DNA of 64,000 bases from JADGRB01 sp963835825 (GTDB taxonomy: Bacteria > Myxococcota_A > Polyangia > Fen-1088): NCBI GenBank assembly GCA_963835825.1, contig CAWIGZ010000006.1:1-64000 (forward strand), written 5' to 3'. A model generated the notes under the pieces. It had not been told where the DNA came from and ran no database searches. It was given only the letters and a program-made list of their open reading frames with translations. Each line of letters opens with the position of its first letter. The first letter of the stretch is position 1. This document shows positions 46,893 to 55,285 of the stretch, piece after piece. The translations under genes and the position numbers were made by a program.

Positions 46893-48724
46893 CAGGCGGC
46901 CCGGGCCGTCAGGAAGCGCTGCGTGAGGTGCGCGGTGATCAACGCGCTGACCCGCTCCTGCGCCCAGCGCGCGGTGAACGTGTGATCGGTCCCCTTGAGC
47001 TCCGTGCGCCGGAAGTTGGGGAGCGACGCGAGCGCGCTCATGGCGGGCCCGTAGTTCGCGTCGACGTAATCGACGCCGGGGTCGTGCTCGGTGACGAACA
47101 GGTAGGTGTCGACGCCCCGCTCGGCCATCGAGCGGAGGCAGTACGGCACGTCGGTTTCCCGACGCTGTTCGGCGGCGGGGCCGCCGGGGAGCACGGCGCC
47201 CACGAGGCTGGTAACGGCCCTCTTCGCCCGCTTCACCACGAGGTCCTTCACCTTCGGCGCGGCCAGCTTGAAAGCACGCTTGAGGTTCACGTCGCCGCTC
47301 AGAAGGTCCGTCCAGGAGTCGCTCTTGGCCACGGCCTGCTGGGACCAGCGCGCCCGCTCGTACGAATCGACCATGCTGAGATCGTTCACCAGGAACGTGC
47401 GCGGGTTCATCATGATGGCGCTGGCCACCCGCGGCTCCTTGAATCCCAGCTGGAAGGCGATGTCGCCGCCCGAACAGAGGCCGGCGACGATGAACTTTCC
47501 GCTCGTCGTGGTCTCCTTCAGGAAGTCCATCGCCGCGCGCGCGTCCTCGAGGCCGGCGCGCGGGTAGGTGAGGTTCTCGGGGTGACCTTCGGGAACCGGG
47601 CTGTCGCCGATCCCGGAGAGATCGACGCGCAGCACGTGGAAGCCCAGCGCCGCCCACTTGCGGGCCATCGGAACGTAGAGCCGGTGCGATCCCACCCGGT
47701 GGACGGTGCCGGCGTTGAGCAGGATGACCGGCGGAAGATCGGGGCGCGCGGTGCTCGGCGGCGGCGCGGTGAGGATCCCGAACAGCCGCCGATCGCCGCC
47801 GAAGAACACGGGGCGCTCGCGCAGGCTGTTCAGCGTGGGCGACAGCTCCGGGGCCGCGGGCATCTGCGGTCCATTCGTCGCCGGGCCGCTCGGCGAGCTG
47901 GTTTCGACGAACGGAAACTGCTCCCCCAGCCAGCCGGTGATCGCCGAGATGGCCGCCGTCGGGATCTCCGACTGTTGCGGCGAGACGATCAGGAACTTGT
48001 TGCCGGGCATGTGCCGGTGCGTGACGGTTCCGCCCAGATCGCGCAGCTTGGCGACCAGCGGGCTGTCGGTCTCGACGTTGGCGGTGTCGAGGATCAGCGT
48101 TCGCTTGGCCGGCGAGCGCGCGAGCGACAGGAGATCGACCCGTCCCAGATCCGCGACCGTCTGCTCGGCGAGCAAGAACCCCAGCGCCTCTTGCCCGTCG
48201 CTGGCCGGCGGGCCGCCGGAGAAGCTCGACGGCTGAAGCATCACCAGCATCTTGTGAGCTTTCGTCGATTCCGAGACGAACGCGCCGCCGCTGTCGTAGG
48301 CACCCCACAGCACGAGCGCCTCGACCCCGCCCAGGTCGGCCGCGCCCAACGCCGCGAACGTCCCCCCCAGCCGCAGGCCGACCAACGCCAGCCGTTCGAC
48401 GCCGCTGCGGGCGCGCAACTCGGCGGCGGCGCGGCCCACGTCGGCGCGCCAGGTCGCCACCCGGTTCGAATCGCGCTCGTCCCCGGCCGAATCGCCCGTC
48501 CCGTCGAAGTCGAAGCGAAGCACGGGGAATCCGGCGGCCGACAGGTCCTCGGCCAGGTGCCGAAACGGACGGTGCGCGCGAATCAGGTCGTCGCCCAGCG
48601 GATTGCAGAGCAACACACCGGTCGCGCGCACCCGTGAGCCGGACGGAGGATGGTAGAACCCGAACAGCGGCCGCTCGGGAGCCCCAAAGTAAAGCGGCAC
48701 CTTCGCGAGGTTCGTCGCGCTCAT
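46892..48724 (-). CDS. Tandem alpha/beta hydrolase fusion
   Basis: A 610-residue protein with two alpha/beta hydrolase domains. Domain 1 (about 1-280): FGFYHPP, GVLLCNPLGDDLIRAHRPFR, FPVLRFDFDGTGDSAGDERD and LALVGLRLGGTFAA (nucleophile position is Arg-Leu-Gly-Gly, so Ser is not obvious). Domain 2 (about 300-610): FGILTAPPP, VILLNAGTVHRVGSHRLYVP, FHVLRVDLSGIGDSPVPEGH and IVAGLCSGGDIAFQLGF (Cys nucleophile elbow G-x-C-x-G), with a late DHTFTARW His. The pair resembles fused versions of the two hydrolases that accompany exosortase A, but no exosortase is present here. Possibly a thioesterase/acyl transferase for the cluster. Confidence 0.85.
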   Translation of the reverse strand: MSATNLAKVPLYFGAPERPLFGFYHPPSGSRVRATGVLLCNPLGDDLIRAHRPFRHLAEDLSAAGFPVLRFDFDGTGDSAGDERDSNRVATWRADVGRAAAELRARSGVERLALVGLRLGGTFAALGAADLGGVEALVLWGAYDSGGAFVSESTKAHKMLVMLQPSSFSGGPPASDGQEALGFLLAEQTVADLGRVDLLSLARSPAKRTLILDTANVETDSPLVAKLRDLGGTVTHRHMPGNKFLIVSPQQSEIPTAAISAITGWLGEQFPFVETSSPSGPATNGPQMPAAPELSPTLNSLRERPVFFGGDRRLFGILTAPPPSTARPDLPPVILLNAGTVHRVGSHRLYVPMARKWAALGFHVLRVDLSGIGDSPVPEGHPENLTYPRAGLEDARAAMDFLKETTTSGKFIVAGLCSGGDIAFQLGFKEPRVASAIMMNPRTFLVNDLSMVDSYERARWSQQAVAKSDSWTDLLSGDVNLKRAFKLAAPKVKDLVVKRAKRAVTSLVGAVLPGGPAAEQRRETDVPYCLRSMAERGVDTYLFVTEHDPGVDYVDANYGPAMSALASLPNFRRTELKGTDHTFTARWAQERVSALITAHLTQRFLTARAA

Positions 48725-48782
48725 CCAGCCCTCACTCGAGTTCTAGGCCGCGCGGTCATGTCGGCGCGGCGACGAAGCGAAC

Positions 48783-48944
48783 CTATTCGGCCAGGACGCC
48801 GCGCGGACGGACCGGGACTTCCAGCTTCCGGATCTCGATCTTGAACTCACCCTCGTCGGCGGCGTTTCCCGCGACGGGCGTCCCATCGGAGTTCCGGTTG
48901 ATCTTCTCGCCGCCCTCGGTCGCCGTGTCCTTGTTCGCGTCCAT
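48783..48944 (-). CDS. Small peptide 2, RiPP-precursor-like
   Basis: A 53-residue, Cys-free peptide beginning MDANKDTATEGGEKI. The last 22 residues, from GEFKIEIRK through KLEVPVRPRGVLAE, are identical to peptide 1. The middle (NRNSDGTPVAGNAADE) is different. It lies between a GT4 gene (64 bases upstream) and the tandem hydrolase gene (58 bases downstream) on the same strand. It is too short and overlapped by a larger false ORF for ordinary gene callers to find easily. Identity of the C-terminal part at protein level across a pair 4.7 kb apart indicates strong selection. Confidence 0.8.
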   Translation of the reverse strand: MDANKDTATEGGEKINRNSDGTPVAGNAADEGEFKIEIRKLEVPVRPRGVLAE

Positions 48945-48995
48945 GATCCTGGTCCCCTTGAAGTAACTGCCCTCTGACCTACCCTCCGGCCAGCA

Positions 48996-49007
48996 GGAAT
49001 TCTTACC
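48996..49007 (-). promoter_or_regulatory. Shared element upstream of peptide 2
   Basis: GGTAAGAATTCC on the minus strand, about 52 bases before the start codon; matches the element upstream of peptide 1 at 11 of 12 positions. Confidence 0.35.
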
Positions 49008-49008
49008 A

Positions 49009-50259
49009 TTATTCGACCTCCCTCGTCAATCGTGCGTTGCCCCCCGAGGCGCGCGCATGAGCGAACAACTCCAGCAGCTTGTTCGCTTCGCGCGTGGCGT
49101 CGAACTCCTGGGCGATCTTCGCGCGGGCGGCGGTGGCCAACCGCCGGCGAAGCGCGGCGTCGGCGAGCAAGCGCGCGAGCGCGCCGGCCAGCGCCCCGGA
49201 ATCCTGGGGAGCGACGAGCAGCCCCTCGCGTTCGTCCTCGATCAACTCCGGGATTCCAGAGACCCGCGTGCTCACCACCGGAGCGCCGGCCGCCATCGAT
49301 TCCATCAACGACACGGGGATGCCGTCCCGATCGCCGTTGGCCGCGACCAGGCTGGGGAGCGTGAAGACCGTCGTCCGCCAGAGCGCCGCCCGCACCTCGG
49401 CCTGGGGACGCGCGCCGACCAGCTCCACCAGCCGGGAGAGCCCCTGTCGATCGATGCGGGCCTGGAGATCGTGGCGAAGCGGGCCGTCGCCGATGATCTG
49501 GCAGCGGAAGCGATGCCCTTGTCGTTTGAGCTCGGACAGGGCGTCGACCAGGATGTCGAAGCCCTTGATCGGATCCAGGCGGCCGGCGGTGACGATGAGG
49601 TCCTCCGCGCGCCCCTCGGTTCGAAAGGGGACGCTCGCCAGATCGACGCCGCAATGAACGACGGTCATGCGCTCTCGCGCCCGGGCGGTCACGTGCTCGG
49701 CCAGCCACGCGACGTTGTATCGAGAGATGGTGACCGGCACCGCGGCTGATTCGATCTTTTCTCGCAGCAGGTGATCGACGACGAAGATGTCGTGGGCATG
49801 GCAGGTGAAGCCGAACGGCTTGCCGACGAGGCGTGCGAGCGCCAGCGCCGCCGTCGACGGGTAGCTGGCCCAGTGGGCGTGGATGACATCCGGATCGAAC
49901 TGCCGCACCCAATCGAGCTGCTCCACCGCGCGGGCGACGGCCTCCAGCGACTTGGCCAGCTCGACGGGACGCCGTGCCAGCGCCCGACCCAGCGCGAGCG
50001 CCAGCGACGCCAGCTCGCGCGGATGGGCGAGGAGGGCAGCGGCGCGCCGCCGCGCGGCCGGCCCCGGCGACAAAGGAGGTCGCACGCGCGGCAGGAGCCG
50101 CTCGGCCTCCGGGTGCACCAGCTGTTCCGTGGGCCGCTTCAGCGAAAGGATCCGGACGTCGGCTCCGGCGGCGACCAGGGCGGCGATCTCGCGCTCGATG
50201 AAGGTCTCCGACCAGCAGGGAAACAGCGACACGACATAGAGAAGCCGGAGCGGGCGCAA
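49009..50259 (-). CDS. GT4-family glycosyltransferase
   Basis: A 416-residue GT-B enzyme. It begins LLYVVSLFPCWSETFIEREI, a known signature of a GT4 subgroup often found in exopolysaccharide clusters. Further motifs: DVIHAHWASYPSTAALALAR, FTCHAHDIFV, IVTAGRLDPIKGFDILVDAL, CQIIGDGPLRHDLQARI and GIPVSLMESMAAGAPVVSTR with the donor-binding Glu pair. It starts 2 bases after the deacetylase stop, so the two are one transcription unit. Confidence 0.92.
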   Translation of the reverse strand: MRPLRLLYVVSLFPCWSETFIEREIAALVAAGADVRILSLKRPTEQLVHPEAERLLPRVRPPLSPGPAARRRAAALLAHPRELASLALALGRALARRPVELAKSLEAVARAVEQLDWVRQFDPDVIHAHWASYPSTAALALARLVGKPFGFTCHAHDIFVVDHLLREKIESAAVPVTISRYNVAWLAEHVTARARERMTVVHCGVDLASVPFRTEGRAEDLIVTAGRLDPIKGFDILVDALSELKRQGHRFRCQIIGDGPLRHDLQARIDRQGLSRLVELVGARPQAEVRAALWRTTVFTLPSLVAANGDRDGIPVSLMESMAAGAPVVSTRVSGIPELIEDEREGLLVAPQDSGALAGALARLLADAALRRRLATAARAKIAQEFDATREANKLLELFAHARASGGNARLTREVE

Positions 50260-50261
50260 GG

Positions 50262-51053
50262 TCAGTGTTCGACCGAGGTCCCCGTGAAACGCGCGCGCGT
50301 GCGCTCGTACCTGCCGTCGCCGAGCGCCCGTTTGGCGAGCGCCAGCACCGCATGGCGGAGCTGCGCCCGAAGCCGGGCGCTACCCCCGCGGAGCAGCGAC
50401 TCGAAGTCTCGCTGCCCGAGCCCGGCGGTCACGGCGAAACGTCCGTGGCTGTGGCGGCCGTCCCGGCGGATCGTCCCGGGCTTCGAGCCGAACACGTGCG
50501 TGTAGCCCACCTCCTGGGCGATCCGCTCCAGGTCGTGCGGTGCGCGGCCGCCCGGCGGGGTCAGCAGCGTCACCGGTTGCCCGATCTTCTCTTCGATCTC
50601 GAGTCGCGCGCGGCGAAGGTCTTCCCGCAGGCGCGCCGGCGGAAGCGTGGTCAGGTAGCGCCGGTGATCGAGGCCGTGCGACTGGATCGACATTCCTGCT
50701 TCGGCCATCTCGCGCAGCTCGGACCAGCTGGCGTACCCGGCCGTCCCGACCTGGGCCGGGTTCACGAAGAAGTCCGCGCCGGCTCCCGCCGCCCGCAGCG
50801 CCGGCAGCGCGAGACGGTGGTGGCTCACATGGCCGTCGTCGAAGGTCAGGATCACCCCCTGCCGGCCATTCAGCCAATCGCGCGCGCTGATCGCCGCGCC
50901 GCCGATTCGCTGGCAAAGGGCGAGCTGGGCGGCGAAACGCGGGAGCGGGACGGCGAAGTGGGAATCGGCCCCCGCCATGTCCTCGGGCACGGCCCACAGC
51001 GCGTGATACATGAGCGCGATCGTGGGGCCCGAAGAGGTTGCCACGTCATCCAT
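50262..51053 (-). CDS. Polysaccharide deacetylase (CE4/NodB-like)
   Basis: A 263-residue product from the ATG at 51053; the longer open frame to 51716 overlaps another gene. Motif 1 is GVILTFDDGHVSHHRLALPA (catalytic and metal-binding Asp pair). Motif 2 is MSIQSHGLDHRRYLTTLPPA (H-x3-H zinc ligands). A PPGGRAPHDLERIAQEVGYT motif 3 follows. The family removes N-acetyl groups from glycans such as poly-GlcNAc or sialic-like sugars. It heads the minus-strand run leading to the two peptide genes. Confidence 0.9.
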   Translation of the reverse strand: MDDVATSSGPTIALMYHALWAVPEDMAGADSHFAVPLPRFAAQLALCQRIGGAAISARDWLNGRQGVILTFDDGHVSHHRLALPALRAAGAGADFFVNPAQVGTAGYASWSELREMAEAGMSIQSHGLDHRRYLTTLPPARLREDLRRARLEIEEKIGQPVTLLTPPGGRAPHDLERIAQEVGYTHVFGSKPGTIRRDGRHSHGRFAVTAGLGQRDFESLLRGGSARLRAQLRHAVLALAKRALGDGRYERTRARFTGTSVEH

Positions 51054-51244
51054 GCGCCCGATCCGCCTCCAACGTATCAAAGGCCTCCGGCGAAGACCAC
51101 GCCGCCTGTCCCTCGCTGCTGGCCCAAACCGACGAGGAAGATCACAAATCTCCACAAAATCGTCCGCCCCGAGCGCCCGAGCTCGACGAGCCTGCTTGAC
51201 CGGCCGGTCGCATCGCGCTCTCATGATCCCCGAGGAGGCGCGGC

Positions 51245-51685
51245 ATGAAACTCTTCGGGCTCGTGCTCGGGTCGGTGCTGGTCGTCTCGCTGGCGGGCGC
51301 GGTCGGCGCCGCGCCGGCGCGCAACAAGTGCGGTTGTTACAAGGACGGCTCCACCTGTTTCTGCGACAAGAAGGCGAAGTGCGGCTGTCCCGGCGACTGC
51401 GAGCCGAAGGGCTGCGAGGAGCAGCGGGACAAGGAGCTGCAGAAGGAGATCGACGCCGAAACCAAGAAGGCGGCCGCTTCCGGGCGCCGGAGCTCGGGCG
51501 ATGCCGAGGAGAGCTCGAGGGCGAAGCGAGAGGAGAGCCCGGCGCCCAAGGAGTCCGCGCACCACAAGATGACGGCCGCGCAGTCGAAGCAGCTCGGCAA
51601 GCTGCTGGACCTCTACCTCGCTGATCATCCGGACGCGCGCGGCAGGTCGGCCGAAGACGTCCGGAACGACCTTTCGGGGCACTGA
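51245..51685 (+). CDS. Secreted Cys-rich small protein
   Basis: A 146-residue protein with GAGGAGG ribosome site and signal peptide LFGLVLGSVLVVSLAGAVGA. The mature N-terminus packs nine Cys in about 30 residues (CGCYKDGSTCFCDKKAKC then CGCPGDCEPKGC). This resembles metallothionein-like or disulphide-knot modules. A charged Lys/Glu/Ser-rich linker follows, then a short helical tail (MTAAQSKQLGKLLDLYLADH). No family recognised. It is monocistronic, upstream of the kinase. Metal binding is a guess from Cys spacing. Confidence 0.65.
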   Translation: MKLFGLVLGSVLVVSLAGAVGAAPARNKCGCYKDGSTCFCDKKAKCGCPGDCEPKGCEEQRDKELQKEIDAETKKAAASGRRSSGDAEESSRAKREESPAPKESAHHKMTAAQSKQLGKLLDLYLADHPDARGRSAEDVRNDLSGH

Positions 51686-51794
51686 CCGCGCGGCGGTGAG
51701 GGCGAAGCCAGCCCACAAGGTCACCTCATCGGTCGCCCTCGGGTGACGCCGGCGGACAGAGGGCACGGGGAAATGCTAAGTTGGTGCGTTCGGA

Positions 51795-53523
51795 ATGGCG
51801 CAACACGGTCGATATAAGATCATCAGACGCGTCGCCGACGGCGGGATGGCGGAGATCTTCCTCGCCACCCAGCTCGGTCGCGAGGGATTCGCCAAGCCGG
51901 TCATCCTGAAGCGGATCCACAGCACGATCTACGCCGACCCGCAGTTCCGGAACATGTTCATCGACGAGGCGCACATCTCGATGAGCCTCTCGCACAGCAA
52001 CATCGCGCAGGTGCTGGATCTCGGTGTCAGCGCCGGCCGCTATTTTCTGGTGCTGGAGCTGGTCGACGGGTGGGATCTGGGGCGCGTCCTCCATCGGGCC
52101 GCGACCGCCGGGGTCCGCCTGCCGCGCGAGCTCGCGCTGTACATCACCGCCGAGATCTGCCGCGCGCTCGCTTATGCGCACTCCAAGACCGAAGGGCAGA
52201 CGCCGCTTGGCATCGTCCATCGCGACGTCAGCCCGCACAACATCCTGGTGTCCGAACAGGGCGAGGTGAAGCTGACCGACTTCGGCATCGCCAAGGCGAT
52301 GAACAAGCGCGAGCACACCGGCACCGGCGTGGTCAAAGGGAAGGTCGCCTTCATGTCGCCGGAGCAGGCGATGGGCAAGCCGATCGATCAGCGCTCCGAC
52401 CTGTTTTCGGTGGGGACGGTGCTCTACCTCATGGTCACGCGCTCGCGTCCGTTCGAGGGGCCGACCGACCTCGAGACGTTGCTGAGGGTTCAAAAAGGGG
52501 ATTTCCGCCCGCCCCAGGAGACGTCGCCCGACTTGCCGCCCGAGGTCGGCGCGGTCGTCGCGCGGGCGATGCGCAAGGATCCCGGGCGAGCGCTACCAGA
52601 GCGCCGACGAGATGCTGGGCGACGTCGAGCGGGTGCTCCGCACGGCGTTTCGGCCGGTCGGCCAGACCGAGCTCAAGCGCTGGTTGGCCGAGCTGTCGGC
52701 GCGCGACGGTGTGGCGCCGATCAGTCGGTCGACCGCGACGCCCGCGCGCGCCACCTCGACGCGGACCAAGACCGGCACCGGCGAGCTGGAAGAGGAGGAG
52801 GTCGTCCTGCTCGCCACCGACGAAGAGGTCATCGACGGCGAAGAGGCGACCTCGCTGGCGGACGTCAAAGGGGGCGAGATCTCCCGTCCGCGCGCCACCC
52901 GCGCGCGCCAGACGCTGCCGGACCTGCCGGTGCCCGAGGACGCCGAGTCGATGTCGAACCTTTCCGGTCGGTCGGAGCTCGCGCTGCCGATCCCCGAAGA
53001 GGAAGGGGGCCGGCCGGGCCGCCGCCGCGCCCGGCGAGGCAGCGGGCTCTCCATCCTTTTCTTCGGAGCGCTGCTGGTCGCGGGCGCCTGGTTCGGCGGA
53101 AAGTACGCCCGGACCTGGTTCGGCGCCGGGGCGACGGACGGGTCGATCAAATCGGCCAGCGCGGCCAGCCCCGCCGCCACTGCGCAGGCCGGGGCCCAAC
53201 CCGCTGCCGGCCAGCCGCCAGCGGAAAAGCCGGCCGCCGCGTTGCGAGACGCCGCGGCGTCGCCGCGCCGGGCCGAGAACGCGGAGGCACCCGCTCCCGC
53301 CCACCACGCCGAGCCGGCCGCCGCCCATGAGGCAGCCCACGAGACCGTTGCCCGCCGCCGCGGGGCCGCCAAGGACTTCGTGGGGCGCGACCTCGCCGGG
53401 CTCAAGATGGCGCCCGATCCCTCGCTGCTGCCGGCGCCGTCCCCTCCGCCTCCGCCGTCGCCGCCGGCCGCGCCGAAGGTCGACTCGCCGCCCGCCGCAG
53501 CGCCCACGTCCGAAACTCCCTGA
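51795..53523 (+). pseudogene. Hanks-type Ser/Thr protein kinase with TM anchor, one frameshift
   Basis: From the ATG at 51795 a full kinase domain is readable: glycine loop VADGGMAEIFLA, catalytic Lys in VILKRIHS, LVLELVDGWDLGRVLHRA, HRDVSPHNILV, KLTDFGIAKAMN, AFMSPEQAMGKPIDQRSDLF and ARAMRKDPG. Near 52580 the frame shifts at a CCCGGG site; without one G it would continue ERYQSADEMLGDVERVLRTA and on to the end at 53523. The C-terminal part contains a single TM helix (GLSILFFGALLVAGAWFGGK) and a Pro/Ala-rich extracytoplasmic tail. Probably a membrane kinase whose FHA partners include the protein at 32.8 kb. Indel may be an assembly error. Confidence 0.85.
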
Positions 53524-53637
53524 CGCGCCCGGACGGCGGCTTTCCGCGCGGCCTTTTCTCCAGCTGGCCTGTTTCTCCTTTTCCCCCCTGCCGTGTCGGT
53601 TTGAGCAGACACGCGGGACTGACGAAAGGGAGACACG

Positions 53638-54687
53638 ATGAAACGATTGGCTTTGGTCACGACGATGGGCATGCTGGGCGCGGCGTTCGCGCTCGTCGGT
53701 TGCGGGAAGCTGGACGGCAGCGAGTTCGCGGGGAGCACGCCGACCAAGGACACCGTCGCCCTGGTGGTCCCGGCCGCCAGCTCGACGACGGCGACGACGG
53801 GAGCCGTTTCCACGGGCGCCGTCACCGTCAGGCAGGGCGCGCTGATGGGAGAGACGGCCAGGGACTACGTGCTGACGGCGACCCTCGCCTACGTGGTCAA
53901 CACCGCGACGGGCTCCGTCCTGGGCCTGGTCAAGGCGGTCACCAACTATCCCCCCTCGAGCGTCGACGGGGACACCGGCGTCTGGGGCCCGTACACCGAC
54001 CCGTTGAGCGCGAACACCTACCGGCTGACCGTGACCCGGCAGGCGCCGCACGTCTTCGGCTGGAAGCTGGACGGCAAGGGAAAGAACGCCGACGCCACCG
54101 CCTTCGTCACGATCCTCTCGGGCGTGCACACCCGGGCCGTCGATGCCCAGGGCAATCCGATGGAGGGATTCGGCAGCGGCAACTTCGTGATCGACTGGGA
54201 CGCGGCTGACACGCTTCCGCAGCACGACACCAACGTCGGTCAGATGGCGTTCACCTATTCGCGGATGAGCCCGACGGCGACGGTGACCAACAACGTCACC
54301 TTCACCCACATCGTCGACAACTGCGACCCGGCGAATTGCAGCACGCACGGCCAGATCTTCGACGGGGTCTACGCCTACACGGCGACGCCGGGCTCCGGCG
54401 GAGACCTTCAGTACGGCGCGACGGAGAACTTCGTGACCACCACCGCCGCCAACGAGACGCTGTCGCTGCACAGCCGCTGGATGGAGACCGGCGCCGGCCG
54501 CACCGACGTCCAGGTCACGGGCGGCGACGTCGGGACGGCCGTCGACACCTCGAACGAGTGCTGGGACTCGAATTTCTTCTCGGTCTACAGCGCGGCGTCG
54601 TACGATCCGAACGACCCGAGCGTCGACTGGGGTTCCGAGTCGAGCTGCGCGTTTGCCAGCGCGGCGCTCGTCTCGCTGTCGCCTTAA
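53638..54687 (+). CDS. Lipoprotein, first gene of caspase module 2
   Basis: A 349-residue protein with AAGGGAG ribosome site and signal peptide LALVTTMGMLGAAFALVGCG (lipobox LVGC). The body has VSTGAVTVRQGALMGETARD, VLGLVKAVTNYPPSSVDGDT, GVWGPYTDPLSANTYRLTV and a Cys pair (NCDPANC). It is a paralogue of the lipoprotein at 57686, sharing the VLGLV-x-AV...WGPxxDxxxxxxxxL pattern and an ETLSLHSRWMETGAGRTDVQ / ETLALNAQWLATGEGKATLA block. Two copies flank the sigma/caspase genes, so the protein is probably part of that module's envelope function. Confidence 0.8.
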   Translation: MKRLALVTTMGMLGAAFALVGCGKLDGSEFAGSTPTKDTVALVVPAASSTTATTGAVSTGAVTVRQGALMGETARDYVLTATLAYVVNTATGSVLGLVKAVTNYPPSSVDGDTGVWGPYTDPLSANTYRLTVTRQAPHVFGWKLDGKGKNADATAFVTILSGVHTRAVDAQGNPMEGFGSGNFVIDWDAADTLPQHDTNVGQMAFTYSRMSPTATVTNNVTFTHIVDNCDPANCSTHGQIFDGVYAYTATPGSGGDLQYGATENFVTTTAANETLSLHSRWMETGAGRTDVQVTGGDVGTAVDTSNECWDSNFFSVYSAASYDPNDPSVDWGSESSCAFASAALVSLSP

Positions 54688-54739
54688 CGAGAGCAACTTC
54701 GAGGGCCCGGGGTCGCGCGAGGCGGCCCTGGGCATTCGC

Positions 54740-55285
54740 ATGAGCCAACCGGTGCTGGAGATAGTGAGTGGCGGAAAGCCGGCCGATTCTCGGGCGGCGC
54801 TGCGAGAGCTCTACACCAAGTACGGAGGGACCGTGCACGGCCGCTGTCAGTACATTCTGCGGGACGCGACCAAGGCGGAGGACGCCATGCAAGACGTGTT
54901 TGCCAAGGCGCTCACCCACTGGAGCGAGTTTCGCAGCGAGGCGTCGCCGCTCACCTGGTTGACCCGCATCGCCACCCACCATTGCCTGAACGTGCTGCGC
55001 GCCGAGCGGGCGCCGTGGCACCAGCGGCACGCGCGAGAGACACAGGCGCGCGGCGAAGGGCACGGCGGCCCGCAGCTGTTCGAGGATCGCGACGCCGCCC
55101 GCAAGCTCCTGGCCGAGCTCGACCCGGAGACGCAGCAGGCGGCGATTCACTACTTCGTCGACGAGATGACGCTGGACGAGGTGGCTGTCGCCATCGGACG
55201 TTCGGTGCCGACGGTGCGCAAGCGGCTGGCCGCCGTCGCGGCGCTGGCCAGGCGCGAGCTGCCTGCCGAGGGAGGGATGAAATGA
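54740..55285 (+). CDS. ECF-type RNA polymerase sigma factor (module 2)
   Basis: A 181-residue sigma factor. Region 2: ALRELYTKYGGTVHGRCQYI, LRDATKAEDAMQDVFAKALT, SPLTWLTRIATHHCLNVLRA. Region 4: LDPETQQAAIHYFVDEMTLD, EVAVAIGRSVPTVRKRLAAV. The open frame begins at 54653, but the ATG at 54740 gives the usual length. Stop overlaps the anti-sigma start (ATGA). The layout is the same as module 1 at 10.0 kb, but the two sigma proteins are distinct enough to act on different promoters. Confidence 0.9.
   Translation: MSQPVLEIVSGGKPADSRAALRELYTKYGGTVHGRCQYILRDATKAEDAMQDVFAKALTHWSEFRSEASPLTWLTRIATHHCLNVLRAERAPWHQRHARETQARGEGHGGPQLFEDRDAARKLLAELDPETQQAAIHYFVDEMTLDEVAVAIGRSVPTVRKRLAAVAALARRELPAEGGMK

Noticed and set aside
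46893..48308. N-terminal extension of the zinc dehydrogenase ORF to 806 residues
   Set aside because: The extra 472 codons are a frame shadow of the tandem hydrolase; the dehydrogenase starts cleanly at the ATG at 46892.
48743..50353. 536-codon minus-strand ORF overlapping GT4 and peptide 2
   Set aside because: Different frame from both real genes; no motifs. It hides the 53-codon peptide gene from length-based gene calling.
29273..51053. NRPS/PKS biosynthetic cluster
   Set aside because: No condensation, ketosynthase, carrier or thioesterase modules; the AMP ligase stands alone and no phosphopantetheine carrier was found.
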